Shown here: in pieces, positions 9,213 through 17,619 of the stretch
How positions within the stretch are numbered: the first letter of the stretch is position 1
Layout: each line of letters begins with the position of its first letter
Assembly: GCF_022427965.1 (NCBI RefSeq)
Contig: NZ_JAKTTI010000031.1
Coordinates: forward strand, 1-52,374
DNA: 52,374 nt
Reading direction: 5' to 3'
From: Fredinandcohnia quinoae
GTDB lineage: Bacteria > Bacillota > Bacilli > Bacillales > Bacillaceae_L
Program-made: the position numbers and the translations under genes
Notes under the pieces: model-generated
The model's input: only the letters and a program-made list of their open reading frames with translations
What the model was told of the DNA's origin: nothing
Databases searched by the model: none

Positions 9213-9431
9213 TCACAATGCCTCACCTACATTGGAATCGAGGAGATCTGGATCAAGCGTATTTGACGTACTCACCCCGTTATTATTTGTAATGTAAATA
9301 CCCGTGTTAAACGATCCAGACCCTGAAAATACCTTACTTGTAGATACTGGAGAAGCGTTCATCGTATTCCCAGTTATGATAATACCTTCATTACTATTAA
9401 TTTCAATCGGACCTATGATGATAGAAGGCAA
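9213..9431 (-). CDS. Spore germination protein, GerPA/GerPF family
   Basis: A 72-residue protein with the GerPA/GerPF pattern: MPSIIIGPIEIN, then SPVSTSKVFSGSGSFNTG, NNNGVSTSNTLDPD. GerP proteins sit under the spore coat and help germinants reach the inner spore. The normal gerPABCDEF operon is absent here, so this is a solitary paralogue. The start is TTG 9431, supported by an upstream GGAAGTAGGTG and by the family-typical MPSI beginning. It is convergent with ykpA. Expression late in the mother cell is expected from family knowledge; I could not define a clear SigK promoter. Confidence 0.87.
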   Translation of the reverse strand: MPSIIIGPIEINSNEGIIITGNTMNASPVSTSKVFSGSGSFNTGIYITNNNGVSTSNTLDPDLLDSNVGEAL

Positions 9432-9630
9432 TGATTTGCACCTACTTCCTGCATATATAGTATTAAACTATGTATACAAGTTAATATTGAAAGGTACAAA
9501 CTCCTAAAGTTCTTAATTTCCGACATTAATTATAAAATAATGAATAACTTTCATTATGATTGAATATAATGTTTTGGTTGAAAAAAAGTGAAAATCCAAT
9601 ATAGGCTTTTCATTGATAGGGAGATAAATT

Positions 9631-9774
9631 ATGACGTTAATTAAAAATTGTGTCATCGTACTATTGTTCGGATTATTAGTTGTAGGAATGATTTTCTATG
9701 GAGTAAAGCAAATTGACGCAAAAGAAAAAGTAGCATCTAACGAGATACAAATCATCGGAAATATTGCTAGTTAG
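9631..9774 (+). CDS. Small single-pass membrane protein (47 aa)
   Basis: A 47-codon frame running ATG 9631 to TAG 9774. Its ribosome site is AGGGAG, 8 bp before the start. The product begins MTLIKNCVIVLLFGLLVVG, forming one hydrophobic helix (about residues 6-24), followed by a charged tail (KQIDAKEKVASNE). N-in or N-out topology is not obvious. It ends just before a perfect hairpin. No family is recognised. The ribosome site, hydrophobic design and terminator argue for a real gene; conservation would need checking. Confidence 0.6.
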   Translation: MTLIKNCVIVLLFGLLVVGMIFYGVKQIDAKEKVASNEIQIIGNIAS

Positions 9775-9798
9775 CGTAAAATAGGTATACCAATATAA

Positions 9799-9825
9799 GG
9801 GAGACACTCGTATCGAGTGTCTCCC
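9799..9825. terminator. Perfect 12-bp hairpin between convergent genes
   Basis: GGGAGACACTCG (9799-9810) and CGAGTGTCTCCC (9814-9825) have a TAT loop. There is no T-run on the plus side; the minus side reads TTATATTGG. It is probably a terminator or mRNA 3' stabiliser for the 47-aa gene and the SASP gene. Confidence 0.6.
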
Positions 9826-9836
9826 AATGGAAGTGG

Positions 9837-10037
9837 CTATTGTTGTGTTCCATTTCCGCTTTCAAGATGCTGTTGTGCCATTCGAATTAGGCGCTTAGTC
9901 ATCTCTCCTCCTACGGAACCATTTGCGCGTGCGGTCGTATCTGCACCAAGCTCAACATTAAACTCATTGGCGATCTCTTCTTTCATTTGATCTAGAGCAT
10001 TTTCAGCACCTGGAACCAATAGTTTGTTTCTAGCCAT
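9837..10037 (-). CDS. Alpha/beta-type small acid-soluble spore protein
   Basis: A 66-residue DNA-coating spore protein that saturates spore DNA and shifts it to the A-like form. The family features are complete: [25 protein letters not shown] carrying the GPR protease cleavage region (EIA), and [21 protein letters not shown], the DNA-binding core. ATG 10037 is preceded by GGGAGTGATG. It is expected to be forespore-expressed (SigG). Upstream on the minus strand there are GCATTT and CATTATTA elements, but spacing is about two bases short of the SigG optimum, so the promoter is tentative. It is direct proof of an endospore former. Confidence 0.96.
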   Translation of the reverse strand: MARNKLLVPGAENALDQMKEEIANEFNVELGADTTARANGSVGGEMTKRLIRMAQQHLESGNGTQQ

Positions 10038-10143
10038 GATACATCACTCCCGACGTATATTTGAGTAATAATGATTACTCATCTTTAAAATGCCACATGG
10101 ATTAAATTTGCATACTAAAAGAATGATGGAAATCTACACCAGT

Positions 10144-11073
10144 TCACATCTCCCTAATTGATTTTGTTTCAATCCCATTCATTTCGGCCTTCATCCAAAC
10201 TGGGTCAAGTTCTTCTCCAATAAATACTAATGTAAGTGGATAGTTCATTAATTCCTTCATGTAGATCGGTGTACCATATGAATACTGGAAAGAATAATTG
10301 TGTTTAGAGTGTAAAAACTTTAAATATCCCTTTATCCGATAAATTGATTCAGGCATTGACCTTAGCCATTCCTCGAAAATATCTATATCTATTGGTCCAG
10401 AAAAAGTGTGTACATATGTTTTTACATGTAAATGAGCAACACTAGTCTTTTCATGTGGCTTACGTTCCAATGTCTGATAGGTTCTAATGTCATCAAGTTG
10501 AACAGATGCAAAACTTGTTAATAAGCATTTTGCTTGATTATTTAGCGATTGAATTTCAAAGACATTTTGCGCCTGTTCTTTTTCTGTTAATTGCTCAACT
10601 TTATTTAATATAAGAACATCTGCATGCTTGATTTGTTCTTGCAATAGGATTTTGAATTGTGGGGTTAGCGTATGACGGTCTTTCCAACGATTGGCATCAA
10701 TGATTGTCACAATTCCTTGAACAGTGAGTTTGCTTGCAAACAACGGGGACATGCATGCGTCCAAAACCTCAATTGGATGTGCCACTCCCGTAGTTTCGAT
10801 GTAGATGGAATCTAGCTCATAATCCTGTAATAGTTCTTGCAATTGAACCTCAAACTGACCTTGTATCGTGCAGCAAACACAGCCATTCAATAACTCTTTT
10901 AGAGGAGTATCCTCAGAAACTGCATTTGAATCAATCGAAACTTGGCCAAGCTCATTCATAACAACAGCCACTTTTCGTTTATTTTCTTTTTCCTGTGTAA
11001 GAATGTTTTTTAATAATGTTGTTTTGCCGCTACCTAAAAAACCAGATAAAATAAATACTTCAACTTTTTTCAT
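10144..11073 (-). CDS. COG0523 (CobW/YjiA-like) GTPase, putative metallochaperone
   Basis: A 309-residue G3E-family P-loop GTPase. The P-loop is GFLGSGKTT (residues 11-19), the metal site is GCVCCT (CxCC), and a guanine-specificity motif reads LNKVE. The C-terminal CobW domain starts near residue 215. Family members insert or traffic zinc, cobalt or nickel. The histidine-rich stretch common in zinc-storing members is absent. No Zur-like palindrome is seen upstream, so zinc control is not supported here. It lies downstream of ampS on the same strand but behind a terminator. Client protein and metal are unknown. Confidence 0.85.
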   Translation of the reverse strand: MKKVEVFILSGFLGSGKTTLLKNILTQEKENKRKVAVVMNELGQVSIDSNAVSEDTPLKELLNGCVCCTIQGQFEVQLQELLQDYELDSIYIETTGVAHPIEVLDACMSPLFASKLTVQGIVTIIDANRWKDRHTLTPQFKILLQEQIKHADVLILNKVEQLTEKEQAQNVFEIQSLNNQAKCLLTSFASVQLDDIRTYQTLERKPHEKTSVAHLHVKTYVHTFSGPIDIDIFEEWLRSMPESIYRIKGYLKFLHSKHNYSFQYSYGTPIYMKELMNYPLTLVFIGEELDPVWMKAEMNGIETKSIREM

Positions 11074-11115
11074 GTAGAACTCCTATACTTGATTATTTTT
11101 AAGTAAAATGATAAT

Positions 11116-11145
11116 GTCCCTAGACTTGTTTGTCTAGGGACTTGT
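11116..11145 (-). terminator. Intrinsic terminator after ampS
   Basis: A perfect 10-bp stem, GTCCCTAGAC (11116-11125) with GTCTAGGGAC (11132-11141). The minus strand exits into ATTATCATTTTAC, so it serves ampS, which ends at 11191. Confidence 0.7.
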
Positions 11146-11190
11146 CTTCAATGTTCAATGTCTAGCTCCAGGTAACTTGCACTATCCTAA

Positions 11191-12423
11191 TTAAAATGCC
11201 CAGTTTCCGTTGCGAAATACGGGTTCAACTTTGCCGTCAGTAGTGATTCCGTCAATATCCATTTCAGCAGAACCAACCATGAAATCAACATGGGTAATAC
11301 TTGAGTTCGCGCCTTTTTCAGCTAGTTCTTCTTTTGACATTGTTTTACCACCTTCAATACAGAAGGCATATGCATTACCTAGAGCAAAGTGGTTTGATGC
11401 ATTTTCATCAAATAATGTATTATAAAAAATGATATTTGACTGAGAAATAGGTGAGTTATGTGGGACAAGTGCAACTTCACCTAAATAATGACTACCCTCA
11501 TCTGTATCAACAAGGCGTTTTAGTGTTTCTTCTCCACTTTCGGCTTTTACACGAACAATGCGCCCTTTTTCAAAAGTAAGTGTAAAGTTTTCGATTAAGC
11601 TGCCGCCATAGTTAAGTGGTTTCGTGCTTGAAACATATCCGTTGACGCCTTCTTTCAAAGGAAGGGTGAATACTTCCTCGGTTGGCATGTTCGCGACAAA
11701 TGGATTATTCTGCTCGTTTACGCTTCCCCCACCAATCCACATATGTCCTTCAGGTAGTTCAACAACTAAGTCAGTTCCGGGTGCTTTATAGTGCAATTTC
11801 TTATATTTCTTACCATTCAAATAATCTACTTTAGTATGAAGTGTTGCATTATGTTCCTTCCAAGCCAATACAGGATCGTCGGTATTCACGCGTGTTGCCT
11901 GGAAAATAGCTTCCCAAAGTTTGTCAACTTGTTCCTCAGATGAGAGATTCGGGAATACTTTTTCTGCCCAGCTTATTGATGGTACCGCGATAACAGACCA
12001 GCTAACTTTATCTGACATTGAATAGCTACGGAATTTATCCATTGCCATTCCTGCTGATTTATTAGCTTTTGCAATTCGTTCGGGGTCAACCCCTTTTAAC
12101 AAATCCGGATTAGAGGAAACAATGGATAAGAATGCTGCTCCACCTTCTGCGAGTTCTTCCATTCCTTTTGCTTTCCACATTGGGTAATCAGTGAATGCTT
12201 CATCAGGTGCTAAATCATATCGAGTACGAGTTACCTCATCATCATTCCACTCTACATAAACATTTCTTGCACCAGCCTCGTATGCCTTTTTAACAACTTT
12301 ACGTACATAGTCCACAGTTGAAATAGGTGCATTAATATTTAGATTTTGTCCTTTTTGGATGTTAACACCGACGCGTACAGCGAGGTCAGCATATTTCTCA
12401 AGCATTTGATCGAAATTAGTCAT
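11191..12423 (-). CDS. ampS: M29-family metallo-aminopeptidase AmpS
   Basis: A 410-residue thermophilic-type aminopeptidase (AmpS/PepS/AmpT family, M29) removing N-terminal residues from peptides in the cytoplasm, with two divalent metals. C-terminal metal and active-site regions are visible: NMPTEEVFT (Glu), LGEVALVP (Glu), NHFALGNAY (His), and THVDFMVGS (His, Asp). Length is as in B. subtilis AmpS. ATG 12423 follows AAAAAAGGAG at 7 bp. A short GTTCAA/TTGAAC inverted repeat (12441-12457) lies just upstream in the leader. It is divergent from the GntR-led operon and ends at a perfect-stem terminator. Confidence 0.92.
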   Translation of the reverse strand: MTNFDQMLEKYADLAVRVGVNIQKGQNLNINAPISTVDYVRKVVKKAYEAGARNVYVEWNDDEVTRTRYDLAPDEAFTDYPMWKAKGMEELAEGGAAFLSIVSSNPDLLKGVDPERIAKANKSAGMAMDKFRSYSMSDKVSWSVIAVPSISWAEKVFPNLSSEEQVDKLWEAIFQATRVNTDDPVLAWKEHNATLHTKVDYLNGKKYKKLHYKAPGTDLVVELPEGHMWIGGGSVNEQNNPFVANMPTEEVFTLPLKEGVNGYVSSTKPLNYGGSLIENFTLTFEKGRIVRVKAESGEETLKRLVDTDEGSHYLGEVALVPHNSPISQSNIIFYNTLFDENASNHFALGNAYAFCIEGGKTMSKEELAEKGANSSITHVDFMVGSAEMDIDGITTDGKVEPVFRNGNWAF

Positions 12424-12555
12424 ATGTATGCTCCTTTTTTGTTCAAAATAATTGAACGTAGTATATGTAATCTATTCTTCCTCATTTTATCACGAAATGA
12501 AAATTGAAGGAATTTTCACGAATTAATTACAAATGAAAAATTATGATAGTACTTA

Positions 12556-12612
12556 TTGACAAGAATTAGCATATCCTTTATTGTACTAAGTGTACTATAT
12601 GATGTAATACAC
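12556..12612 (+). promoter_or_regulatory. Promoter and candidate operator of the ytr-like operon
   Basis: TTGACA (12556-12561), 17-bp spacer, TATTGT (12579-12584). Overlapping the -10 are two direct TGTACTA copies (12582-12588, 12591-12597). GTGTA (12590-12594) and TACAC (12608-12612) form an inverted repeat. The position suits autorepression by the GntR protein encoded next. Confidence 0.6.
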
Positions 12613-12653
12613 ATAACACACATAACTTAATCCTTACGAAAGGGGGATTTTAC

Positions 12654-13049
12654 TTGTATTTTCAATTGGATGAGCGAAGTAATACTCCAATCTGGGAGCA
12701 AATTGTTAACCAAATCAAGGAATTAATTTTAAAAGGAGTCTTACAGCCGAATGACAAGTTGTTAAGTGTTCGTGAGCTATCTTCAACATTGCTTGTAAAC
12801 CCAAATACAGTTAGTAAAGCTTATCAGGAACTAGAAAGACAAGGAGTTATTGAATCGAGACGAGGAAAGGGAACTTTTGTATCAGAACAAATTCCGACAA
12901 AGATAGATGATGAAAAGGTGGATGTGATTAAACAATCTTTAAAGCTGTTAATTGTAAAGGCAGCTTATCTCGGTATTGAAAAAGAGACATTCATGAACTG
13001 GATAGAAATCTACTTTGATGAGTTAGGAGGGGGAGAAGAAGATGCTTAG
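12654..13049 (+). CDS. ytrA: GntR-family regulator, YtrA subfamily
   Basis: A 131-residue short GntR repressor. The winged HTH covers residues about 8-75 (TPIWEQIVNQIKELILKGVLQPNDKLLSVRELS, LVNPNTVSKAYQELERQGVIESRRGKGTFV). Only a short helical tail follows, with no effector domain, which defines the YtrA subfamily, always linked to ABC transporters. The start is TTG 12654, 8 bp after AAGGGGG. It overlaps the next gene by 8 bp, so it heads the operon. In B. subtilis YtrA represses ytrABCDEF, which responds to lipid-II-interfering antibiotics. Equivalence here is inferred from gene order. Confidence 0.88.
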   Translation: MYFQLDERSNTPIWEQIVNQIKELILKGVLQPNDKLLSVRELSSTLLVNPNTVSKAYQELERQGVIESRRGKGTFVSEQIPTKIDDEKVDVIKQSLKLLIVKAAYLGIEKETFMNWIEIYFDELGGGEEDA

Positions 13050-13926
13050 TGTTAAAAATTTGGTTAAGTGGATTGAAGGTCAAGCAGTTTTGGAGGATAT
13101 TTCATTCTCAATTGAACAAGGAACGATAACTGGACTTATTGGCAGAAATGGAGTTGGAAAAACAACTTTACTACGAAGTCTCGTAGGCATTCTTGATCCA
13201 GATCAAGGAGAAGTGCTATTTGAAGGAAAGAATATTGCGATTAATCCAGAAGTAAAACAGTCAATTGTATTCGTTCCAGATTCATTTACGACATTTAACA
13301 ACTATCATGTAAAAGAGCTCATTCAGTTGTATGATGCTATTTATGAGGATTTTGATGTTAGTTATTTTTACGAGTTATTGCAACGATTTAATCTTCCAAA
13401 TAACCGAAAAGTAAGAAGTTTTTCAAGAGGAATGAAAGCATTGTTATTCATTATTTTATCTATCTCTACAAAGGCAAAATTGATTATTTTAGATGAGCCA
13501 ACGAATGGGTTAGACGCAATTGCCAAAAGACAAATCCTTCAGTTTTTGCTTGAGGAAGTATCAGAATCTCAGCTTTCACTTCTAATATCAAGTCATCATT
13601 TAGATGAGCTTGAAAAAATATCAGATACTATTATTATGATGAGGGCTGGGAAAATTGAGTCTGTTATTTCAATGGAGGATGCTAAGCTTCATTATAAGAA
13701 ATTACAGGTCGTCTTTAAGGATGGCATTATGCCAGAAGAAATTCTACAACTGTCCCACGTTGAGGAAATTAGTCGAATTGGAAGAGTTCATACCCTATTA
13801 ATAAAAGGAAATGTTAATGAGACTGTGCAAATATTGCATGAATATCAGCCACTACTACTAGAACAATTACCAATGTCACTTGAGGATATGTTTGTGTCTG
13901 CATTAGGAGGGGATGGCATTGTTTAA
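13042..13926 (+). CDS. ytrB: ABC transporter ATP-binding protein (YtrB-like)
   Basis: A 294-residue ABC ATPase. Walker A is GRNGVGKTT, the signature is SFSRGMKAL, Walker B is LIILDEPTNGLD and the H-loop is SSHHLDE. The extra C-terminal 80 residues are typical of ABC-2 exporter ATPases. It overlaps the GntR gene at its start and the permease gene at its end, indicating tight translational coupling. It pairs with the downstream multi-spanning permease. The substrate is unknown; a cell-envelope function is suggested by analogy with Ytr. Confidence 0.87.
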   Translation: MLSVKNLVKWIEGQAVLEDISFSIEQGTITGLIGRNGVGKTTLLRSLVGILDPDQGEVLFEGKNIAINPEVKQSIVFVPDSFTTFNNYHVKELIQLYDAIYEDFDVSYFYELLQRFNLPNNRKVRSFSRGMKALLFIILSISTKAKLIILDEPTNGLDAIAKRQILQFLLEEVSESQLSLLISSHHLDELEKISDTIIMMRAGKIESVISMEDAKLHYKKLQVVFKDGIMPEEILQLSHVEEISRIGRVHTLLIKGNVNETVQILHEYQPLLLEQLPMSLEDMFVSALGGDGIV

Positions 13927-14983
13927 TAAGGCATTATGGATGAGGAACTATAAGCAATCGAAGTTTGTGATATGGGGTTTTTGGCTTGTCAGTTTGTATT
14001 TCGCGTATAAGTTTTACAATATAACTGAAGAAACCGAGTATTCGCTAGCAAATTGGGCGAAATGGGGAAATAGTGATCCATATCAATTCAACTTTGGTAA
14101 TTATTTTGAAATCCCAGTATTTCAGATGCTCCTAATCGTTACATTGGCAACAGTATTGGTTGGGCTAGAACGTTCTAACCAAAGCATGGATTTTACTTTG
14201 TCATTACCATTTAAGCGGAAAGATATTTTTTTTGCAAAATGGGTATTCGGTGTGGTTCATATCTTTGCAGCAGTTACGGTGAGTATAATTATTTCAATCA
14301 TTATACTAATTACTTCAGTTGTACACGATTACTTACCAGTAACAGCATTCGGATATTATTATATTGTTTCACTGATAACACTAATAGGTGCGTATTCCTT
14401 TAGTTTACTTATCGGTTTTATTGGTGCAAGTATTGTCTCACAATTTGCTTTTAGTATTATTTTTTTGGCATTGCCATATGGACTATACAATCTTATTTAT
14501 CAAGGATTTAAATATCATTACCAGGCATTTACAGGGAATTATTTTAGTTATCCTGGCAAGTTACAAGAAATCGATCATCTATTTGAAAATTTATCATTTC
14601 CGACCCATCTTTTTGAATTAGATAATGATATTCAAAATATCTTTGTGTGGAAATGGTCTGATTACTCTAATTTATACTTGTTAATTGTCCCAATTGCAGT
14701 AACAGTACTCTCGCTTTTATTCACAAGTATTTTGTCAAAGAAAATGCAGAGTGAAAATAATGGGAAAGTCCTTGCTTATGAAAAGTTGCAACCTTATTTG
14801 AAAGCAGGAGTTTTTATTTGCTTCTATCTATTTGGAGGAATGCTTGTAGGGGGCTCAAGCCACCGATATGATGAAGTCCCAAGTTTACTTCCATATCATC
14901 TTGGCGGCCTTGGATTTAGCATTTTAGCATATTTTATTGTATCAAAATTATCAGGATTAAGATTACAATTCGGTAAGAAATAA
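13919..14983 (+). CDS. ABC-2 type permease (YtrC/YtrD-like)
   Basis: A membrane protein of about 354 residues with roughly eight hydrophobic segments. The first is FVIWGFWLVSLYFAY; a cluster runs from GVVHIFAAVTVSIIISIIILITS through FSIIFLALPYG, and the last two lie at the C-terminus. A large extracytoplasmic loop (about 200-240) is predicted. AGGAGGGG directly abuts ATG 13913, so TTG 13919 is the better-spaced start. B. subtilis has two similar permeases here (YtrC and YtrD); this operon has one. The protein probably homodimerises with the YtrB-like ATPase. Confidence 0.82.
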   Translation: MFNKALWMRNYKQSKFVIWGFWLVSLYFAYKFYNITEETEYSLANWAKWGNSDPYQFNFGNYFEIPVFQMLLIVTLATVLVGLERSNQSMDFTLSLPFKRKDIFFAKWVFGVVHIFAAVTVSIIISIIILITSVVHDYLPVTAFGYYYIVSLITLIGAYSFSLLIGFIGASIVSQFAFSIIFLALPYGLYNLIYQGFKYHYQAFTGNYFSYPGKLQEIDHLFENLSFPTHLFELDNDIQNIFVWKWSDYSNLYLLIVPIAVTVLSLLFTSILSKKMQSENNGKVLAYEKLQPYLKAGVFICFYLFGGMLVGGSSHRYDEVPSLLPYHLGGLGFSILAYFIVSKLSGLRLQFGKK

Positions 14984-15000
14984 GAGAAGGAGTTGTCGCA

Positions 15001-15693
15001 ATGATTGAATTAAAAAATGTAAGTCATGATTTTGAAATCGGAAAAAAAGAGCATAAATCTATCATCCCTGTTCTTAGAAATATCTCATTTACAGTTGGAC
15101 AAGGTGAAATTGTTACGGTTGTTGGACGAAGTGGTTCAGGAAAATCAACATTATTAAATGTGATAAGTGGTTTTATTCATCCAAAAGAAGGTGGGATTTT
15201 TATTGATGGAACAAAGGTTTCAGATCTAAATGAAGCGAAGTTTGCAGACTTTAGGCTGAAGCATCTTGGTTTTATTTTTCAAAGCTTTCAGTTAATACCA
15301 AGTATGACAGCATTCCAAAATGTGGAACTGCCTCTCATTTTAAAAGGTGTAAGTGATACAGAGAGAAAGCAAAAGACAAAGGAAATATTAGAAAAAGTAG
15401 GATTGCTAGAATTTAAGGATCATTATCCGAGCGAGCTTTCAGGTGGGCAACAGCAAAGGGTAAGTATCGCAAGAGCATTAATTGTTAATCCGCCAATTAT
15501 TCTAGCTGATGAACCAACAGGAAGTCTGGATAGTGAAACAGAAGAAGATTTACTAAATTTCATTATTAAACTAAACAAAGAATTAGGGATCACGTTTCTA
15601 ATTATTACCCATGATGAAAGGGTAGCAAGGATTGGGCATCGGACAATCGAAATTGCGGATGGACGTGTACTAGAGGAGGCTGTGTCAGTATGA
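15001..15693 (+). CDS. ytrE: ABC transporter ATP-binding protein (YtrE/MacB type)
   Basis: A 230-residue ATPase of the LolD/MacB type. Walker A is GRSGSGKST, the Q-loop is FQSFQL, the signature is LSGGQQQRVSIARAL, Walker B is IILADEPTGSLD and the H-loop is ITHDERVA. Length is standard. It starts 17 bp after the previous permease and overlaps the FtsX-like gene by 4 bp (ATGA), so the two form one transporter. This family powers mechanotransmission rather than classical transport. Confidence 0.9.
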   Translation: MIELKNVSHDFEIGKKEHKSIIPVLRNISFTVGQGEIVTVVGRSGSGKSTLLNVISGFIHPKEGGIFIDGTKVSDLNEAKFADFRLKHLGFIFQSFQLIPSMTAFQNVELPLILKGVSDTERKQKTKEILEKVGLLEFKDHYPSELSGGQQQRVSIARALIVNPPIILADEPTGSLDSETEEDLLNFIIKLNKELGITFLIITHDERVARIGHRTIEIADGRVLEEAVSV

Positions 15694-17015
15694 AATTCGC
15701 AGATCAGTTTCGATTTGTAAGACAAAATATGAAGAAAAATAAAACTAGAATTTTTATGACCGTCTTAGCAACCGCAATGGGGTGTACGTTTTTAATTGTA
15801 TTAGCATCCGTTGGATTTGGTCTTCAAAAATCAGTAGTAAAAGATATTACCGAACGTCAAATTGTTACCCAAATTGATGTCCATGGGAAAGAGGATAGCG
15901 AAGAGAAATTTCAGAATGTCACCGATGTGGATATTGCGTACTTCGAAGGGCTTGACAATGTTAAGGCTGTTACTCGTAGACAAATGCTTAATCATGCTGC
16001 TATTTATAAAATTGACGGATATACATCATGGGCTGAGACAGTTGTTACTCATTTTCCATCAGAGGTCAAAGCGGGGTTTGAACTATCTGAAGGACATCTT
16101 CCGGAAAATTCAAATGAAATTGTTGTCGGATATGATTTCCTTACAAATCTAGCAAAAGAAGGAATAGAAGGTGAAGAGCTCTATAACGAGAATGGTGAAG
16201 TTAAGGAAGAATTTCGTTATAAGGAAGAACTGTTAGGTAAAACTTTGAATCTTTCTGTTGTAAATCAAGTCGAAGGTGAAGAGAAAGAAAAGACAATCCC
16301 ACTTACGGTTGTTGGAATAAGTAAAAAACCAACAAAGGAATGGATATTTGATCAGAATGTATTTATCTCAGAGGAAAAGCTAAATGAAATTGAAGAGTTT
16401 ATGGGCACATCGAAGGGGATGGATGAGAATGAAAATTCCGGAATCCCAAAGTATGATCAAGTAAAAATCTATGCAAATAACATGGCAAATGTTGAGGATA
16501 TTACGAGTGTGTTAGAAGATAAGAATTACTTAACATACTCAGTACTCAATGAATTGAAGGAAGTCAATATGATGTTTACAATTGCGAAAGCGGGATTAAT
16601 TTTTATCGGTACAATTGCCATTCTTATCGCATCAATCGGAATTTATAATACAATGACAATGGCAGTTACCGAACGTGCTCCAGACATTGGGATTATGAAA
16701 GCGATAGGCGCTAACCCAGGCGTTATTAAAAGAATCTTTTTAATCGAGAGTAGTTATATTGGTTTGTTGGGTGCATTTTTTGGAACAATTGTTGCGTACG
16801 GAATTAGCGTTGCGGTTAACTTTGCGATACCATTCATCATTCAATCGGCATTTGGAGAGGAAATGCCTGAAGGACTAATGTTCTCATACATTCCGTGGAC
16901 ACTACCGGCAATCTGTGTATCTATTTGTCTACTAGTAACCATCATTTCAGGAATGAGACCGGCCCAACGTGCGACGAGGATAGATGTTTTAAAAGCAATG
17001 AGAAGAGAAGTCTAA
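15690..17015 (+). CDS. ytrF: FtsX/MacB-type ABC permease (YtrF-like)
   Basis: A 441-residue permease with the type VII topology: TM1 near 20-42, a large extracytoplasmic domain (about 45-300, acidic), then three TM helices (MFTIAKAGLIFIGTIAILIAS, YIGLLGAFFGTIVAYG, LPAICVSICLLVTIISG). The conserved MTMAVTERAPDIGIMKAIGA and ending RPAQRATRIDVLKAMRRE are typical. It is coupled by ATGA to the YtrE-like ATPase. It closes the ytr-like operon; the following DUF1648 gene has its own ribosome site 77 bp later and possibly its own promoter. Confidence 0.88.
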   Translation: MKFADQFRFVRQNMKKNKTRIFMTVLATAMGCTFLIVLASVGFGLQKSVVKDITERQIVTQIDVHGKEDSEEKFQNVTDVDIAYFEGLDNVKAVTRRQMLNHAAIYKIDGYTSWAETVVTHFPSEVKAGFELSEGHLPENSNEIVVGYDFLTNLAKEGIEGEELYNENGEVKEEFRYKEELLGKTLNLSVVNQVEGEEKEKTIPLTVVGISKKPTKEWIFDQNVFISEEKLNEIEEFMGTSKGMDENENSGIPKYDQVKIYANNMANVEDITSVLEDKNYLTYSVLNELKEVNMMFTIAKAGLIFIGTIAILIASIGIYNTMTMAVTERAPDIGIMKAIGANPGVIKRIFLIESSYIGLLGAFFGTIVAYGISVAVNFAIPFIIQSAFGEEMPEGLMFSYIPWTLPAICVSICLLVTIISGMRPAQRATRIDVLKAMRREV

Positions 17016-17092
17016 GTGGATTTTTAAGTTTAAATATGAAACCAGTATCACTTCTTTTTCGTATATATAATGAAAAAGGGGTGATATTTTTA

Positions 17093-17593
17093 ATGTTTAA
17101 TGAAAAGCAACCAAAGATATTTGTTCCTAAGACAACCTCTGAAAAGGTAATGGATACTCTTTCTATTTTAATAATTATTGGGGCTTTTGCGTATATTGCT
17201 TCCATTTGGAGAAATCTACCCGACCAAGTGCCGTCTCATTTTAATGCAATGGGTGAACCAGATGACTGGAGTGGTAAAGGTATGATATTCTTATTACCTG
17301 TGATTGGAACGGTCATTTTTTTCTCTACATTTGTGGTAAGTAGATTCCCACAATTATTCAATTATCCGGTAAAGGTAACTAAGGAAAATGCAGAAAGACT
17401 TTATGTTATATCTCGTAAAATGCTTACAATTATAAATTTTGAATTGGTTATCTTTTTCGCGATAGGTACTTGGGAAATAGTAGAAGTGGCACATGGTGGA
17501 AAAGGGCTCGGTATTTGGTATTTACCAGTATTTTTAGTTGTTATTTTTGGAACAATCGGCTATTATATGTACCGTACTTTTAAGTTACGCTAA
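17093..17593 (+). CDS. DUF1648 domain membrane protein
   Basis: A 166-residue protein with four predicted helices (LSILIIIGAFAYIASIW, IFLLPVIGTVIFFSTFVV, FELVIFFAIGTWEI, LPVFLVVIFGTIGYYMY). The DUF1648 signature is clear: LPDQVPSHFNAMGEPDDWSG. Function is not established; relatives include immunity proteins such as SdpI. ATG 17093 follows GGGGTGAT by 7 bp; a much longer reading runs back into the ytrF-like gene and is rejected. A TATAAT at 17066-17071 might start a separate transcript. It sits 26 bp before cutC. Confidence 0.82.
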   Translation: MFNEKQPKIFVPKTTSEKVMDTLSILIIIGAFAYIASIWRNLPDQVPSHFNAMGEPDDWSGKGMIFLLPVIGTVIFFSTFVVSRFPQLFNYPVKVTKENAERLYVISRKMLTIINFELVIFFAIGTWEIVEVAHGGKGLGIWYLPVFLVVIFGTIGYYMYRTFKLR

Positions 17594-17619
17594 ACTCGTA
17601 TATGAAAGAGGGATATGAA

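Noticed and set aside
9304-9507. Plus-strand frame overlapping the gerP-like gene
   Set aside because: Antisense to a recognisable GerPA/GerPF protein; no independent support.
10144-11110. Zur-controlled zinc chaperone
   Set aside because: No Zur-type palindrome upstream, and no His-rich segment in the GTPase.
16895-17092. N-terminal extension of the DUF1648 protein
   Set aside because: The extra 66 residues overlap the end of the ytrF-like gene, have no homology-like features, and a good ribosome site precedes ATG 17093.
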